A stretch of DNA of 16,622 nt from Acidimicrobiaceae bacterium UBA7830 (GTDB lineage: Bacteria > Actinomycetota > Acidimicrobiia > Acidimicrobiales > Ilumatobacteraceae). Position numbers and translations under genes: made by a program. Below are positions 15,120 through 16,622 of the stretch, in pieces. The stretch covers positions 1 through 16,622 of the forward strand of contig DLTS01000030.1 in NCBI GenBank assembly GCA_002501485.1, given 5' to 3'. Positions within the stretch are counted from its first letter, which is position 1, and each line of letters starts with the position of its first letter. Under the pieces are notes generated by a model that did no database searches, was not told the origin of the DNA, and was given only the letters and a program-made list of their open reading frames with translations.

Positions 15120-15137
15120 ATAGAGCCGAAACTCTAT
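15120..15137 (-). terminator. small hairpin downstream of tRNA-Pro
   Basis: ATAGAG (15120-15125) pairs with CTCTAT (15132-15137) around a six-base loop, just past the 3' end of the tRNA and just after the phosphatase stop on the other strand. A weak T-rich tail (TGATTTG) follows on the minus strand. It may end the tRNA transcript, but it lacks a strong U-run. Confidence 0.35.
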
Positions 15138-15140
15138 ATG

Positions 15141-15218
15141 TGGTCGGGCTGCCGAGATTCGAACTCGGGACCTCTTGTCCCCCAGACAAGCGCGCTAACC
15201 AAGCTGCGCCACAGCCCG
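15141..15218 (-). tRNA. tRNA-Pro(GGG)
   Basis: Read on the minus strand, the 78 bases fold as a complete cloverleaf. The acceptor stem is CGGGCTG/CAGCCCG, the D stem GCGC/GCGC with loop AGCTTGGTTA, the anticodon stem CTTGT/ACAAG with loop CTGGGGG, and the T arm CCGAG-TTCGAAT-CTCGG. The discriminator base is A73 and CCA is encoded. The loop puts GGG at positions 34-36, reading proline codons CCC and CCU. It lies 37 bases after the der-linked small gene on the same strand. Confidence 0.97.
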
Positions 15219-15255
15219 TAACTGTGTCACTGATGCTAACGCTGTGCGCCTCAAT

Positions 15256-15453
15256 TCAGACGAAGAGCACGATGATTCGCCAGCTCAAATATGCGACAAG
15301 AGCGACGTTGAGAAGTTTAAAGTGCCACGGTGTTTCCTCGTCGCCGGATAGGCCCGTCGCATCATCGATAGGTCTTCCGCAACTCGGGCATTTGCCGTCA
15401 GCTGTCATCGCTGTCGGAGTGAAGTAACGAGCGCATTCTTCACACCACGGCAT
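15256..15453 (-). CDS. small zinc-ribbon membrane protein coupled to der
   Basis: A 65-residue protein with a four-cysteine zinc ribbon (C4, C7, C22, C25; MPWCEEC...KCPSCG) and one predicted C-terminal membrane helix (about residues 47-65, LLNVALVAYLSWRIIVLFV). It would sit in the membrane with the ribbon probably on the cytoplasmic side. The frame stays open to 15852, but that extension is antisense-like shadow of der in another frame. The ATG at 15453 follows the der stop by one base (TGAG-ATG) with AGGG a few bases before, so the true start is clear and translation is likely coupled. I do not know its function; coupling to the ribosome-assembly GTPase hints at a membrane or assembly role, which is inference. 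Confidence 0.8.
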   Translation of the reverse strand: MPWCEECARYFTPTAMTADGKCPSCGRPIDDATGLSGDEETPWHFKLLNVALVAYLSWRIIVLFV

Positions 15454-15454
15454 C

Positions 15455-16622
15455 TCAGCCCTGCCTCTTTCGGATTCTGAGCTTGATCGGTGTTGAACCG
15501 AACCCAAATTCTTCGCGGATCTTCCGTTCGAGATACCGCACATGATGTTTGGGAAGCTCTCGGTTAACGAACAATGTGAACGTTGGAGGATCGGTAGCGC
15601 CTTGCACGGCATAGAGCACTTTGGCTCCCCCACCAGCGGGTTGAGCTTGCTGAGCCGCTGCAATGACGCGATTAACGTCTCTGGTCGGCACACGGCGGTG
15701 ATATTGCTCGACGGCGTCGGTGAGCAATGGGCGCAATTTGTGAACGCCCTTGCCTGTGAGCGCCGAAATAGGGAGAACAGGTGAGTCACCAAGGAATGCA
15801 AGTCGTCTTCCGACTTCGACCCGTTTTGCAGCCCGGTCATCTTCATCATCAATCAGTTCCCACTTGTTCAGCAGCACAACGATTGGACATCCTGCAGCAT
15901 CAACCCGTTCGGCAAGCCGCTGATCTTGGGCCGTGACGCCTTCAGTGCCGTCAACCACCAATAAGGCGATATCAGCCTCGTCGATCGCACGTAAGGCCCG
16001 CACCATCGAGTAATACTCCGCGCTGTCGACGACTTTTGCTCGCCGGCGCATGCCAGCCGTATCGACAAACACAATTGGACCATCTTCAGTTTCGACGAGG
16101 GTGTCGATGGCGTCCCGGGTCGTGCCTGACATGTCATGAACAACAGATCGATCCTCGCCAACAAGCCGATTAAAGAGGGTTGACTTGCCGACGTTTGGGC
16201 GTCCAACGATGGCCACTCGCGGAGTGTCCAGTGCGATATCGAGAGGTTCCTCTTCGAGCCACGGCACCACCTCTTCTTCGCGCACAGAGGCCCGTTCTCC
16301 GAGGCGTTCCAGCACCACATCGAGCAGATCCCCAGCACGTCGCCCATGAAGCGCACTTACAGGTACAGGCTCACCAAGACCAAGTGCGAGAAAGTCCCAC
16401 ATCTCGCGCTCACGCCCGTCATTATCGGCCTTATTTGCGACGACGATCACGTCAGCACCACTGCGCCGCAACCACGCACTGATCTCGTCGTCTTGGCTTA
16501 CGGTGCCGACGCTCGCATCAACGACCAGCAACACGACATCGGCAGAACTGACTGCAGCTTCAACCTGTCGACTTACTTTCTCGTCGAGTTCATCTCCTCC
16601 GGGCATCCAGCCCCCGGTATCG
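15455..16622 (-). CDS. der: ribosome-assembly GTPase Der (EngA), 5' partial
   Basis: Der has two tandem GTPase domains and a KH-like C-terminal domain and helps 50S ribosomal subunit maturation. The window holds the gene from the G3 motif DTGGW of the first G domain (16621-16607) to the stop; the start is outside. The ATG at 16606 is internal. Further motifs are ANKAD (G4 of domain 1), GRPNVGKS (P-loop of domain 2, near 16180-16206), DTAGMRRR (G3), LLNKWEL (G4), PISALTGKG (G5), and the KH-type end EEFGFGSTPIKLRIRKRQG. The visible part is intact with no frameshift. The next gene on the strand starts one base after the stop, and tRNA-Pro follows. Confidence 0.97.
   Translation of the reverse strand, partial: DTGGWMPGGDELDEKVSRQVEAAVSSADVVLLVVDASVGTVSQDDEISAWLRRSGADVIVVANKADNDGREREMWDFLALGLGEPVPVSALHGRRAGDLLDVVLERLGERASVREEEVVPWLEEEPLDIALDTPRVAIVGRPNVGKSTLFNRLVGEDRSVVHDMSGTTRDAIDTLVETEDGPIVFVDTAGMRRRAKVVDSAEYYSMVRALRAIDEADIALLVVDGTEGVTAQDQRLAERVDAAGCPIVVLLNKWELIDDEDDRAAKRVEVGRRLAFLGDSPVLPISALTGKGVHKLRPLLTDAVEQYHRRVPTRDVNRVIAAAQQAQPAGGGAKVLYAVQGATDPPTFTLFVNRELPKHHVRYLERKIREEFGFGSTPIKLRIRKRQG

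Noticed and set aside
15140..15427. Plus-strand open frame of 95 codons starting MVGLPRFELGTS
   Set aside because: It is the antisense translation of tRNA-Pro; this peptide is a well-known false product of tRNA genes.
15454..15852. N-terminal extension of the small zinc-ribbon gene over the der 3' end
   Set aside because: It is an out-of-frame shadow of der; the conserved protein begins at 15453.
15868..16356. Minus-strand frame of 162 codons inside der
   Set aside because: It is a frame-shifted shadow; the der frame carries all GTPase motifs without a break.

Overview
The window looks like chromosomal housekeeping DNA of an actinobacterium. The strongest clue is the minus-strand gene order pgsA-like, gcvH, garA-like FHA gene, ftsR-like MerR gene, DUF151 gene, resR-like MerR gene. 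As I recall it, this is the order of the Mycobacterium tuberculosis Rv1822-Rv1830 neighbourhood, with gcvB/gcvP close by (Rv1832). Moderate GC content, many GTG/TTG starts and 4-base stop/start overlaps would suit an aquatic Acidimicrobiia-type lineage. That placement is inference; no database was available. I see no insertion sequence, prophage, CRISPR array or other sign of recent transfer.

Layout. (1) 1-1999, plus strand: the 3' part of a secreted-type M23 peptidase with peptidoglycan-binding repeats, then a short luciferase-like flavin oxidoreductase. (2) 2043-5729, plus strand: a tandem glycine riboswitch, gcvP, and an unrecognised protein with a lysine-rich, histone-H1-like tail, closed by a bidirectional terminator. 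(3) 5763-10207, minus strand: pgsA-like, gcvH, garA-like, ftsR-like and DUF151 genes, then a separate promoter, a resR-like gene and gcvT, so P, T and H of the glycine cleavage system lie in two convergent units. (4) 10331-11958, plus strand: a HIT protein overlapping a beta-lactamase-fold serine hydrolase. (5) 11963-14409, minus strand: a tight TauD-like dioxygenase, SMP-30-like hydrolase and SRAP/YedK set. (6) 14489-15112, plus strand: a histidine phosphatase. (7) 15141-16622, minus strand: der (5' end outside the window), a 65-residue zinc-ribbon membrane protein, and tRNA-Pro(GGG).

How the genes fit together. GcvP, GcvT and GcvH split glycine into CO2, ammonia and methylene-tetrahydrofolate; the L protein is not here. 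The riboswitch would raise gcvP expression when glycine is abundant. The GarA-like FHA protein directly after gcvH suggests a link between nitrogen/2-oxoglutarate control and glycine catabolism, and the two MerR-type regulators match mycobacterial/corynebacterial factors tied to cell division and growth control.

The main corrections made by reading the sequence are these. gcvT almost certainly starts at a CTG codon (6797), 26 codons upstream of the first ATG. gcvP starts at 2248, not at an ATG inside the riboswitch. The HIT gene starts at 10331. The first and last genes continue past the window edges. I found no convincing wholly new system; the best leads are the lysine-tailed protein between gcvP and gcvT, the zinc-ribbon GarA variant, and the TauD/SMP-30/SRAP set.
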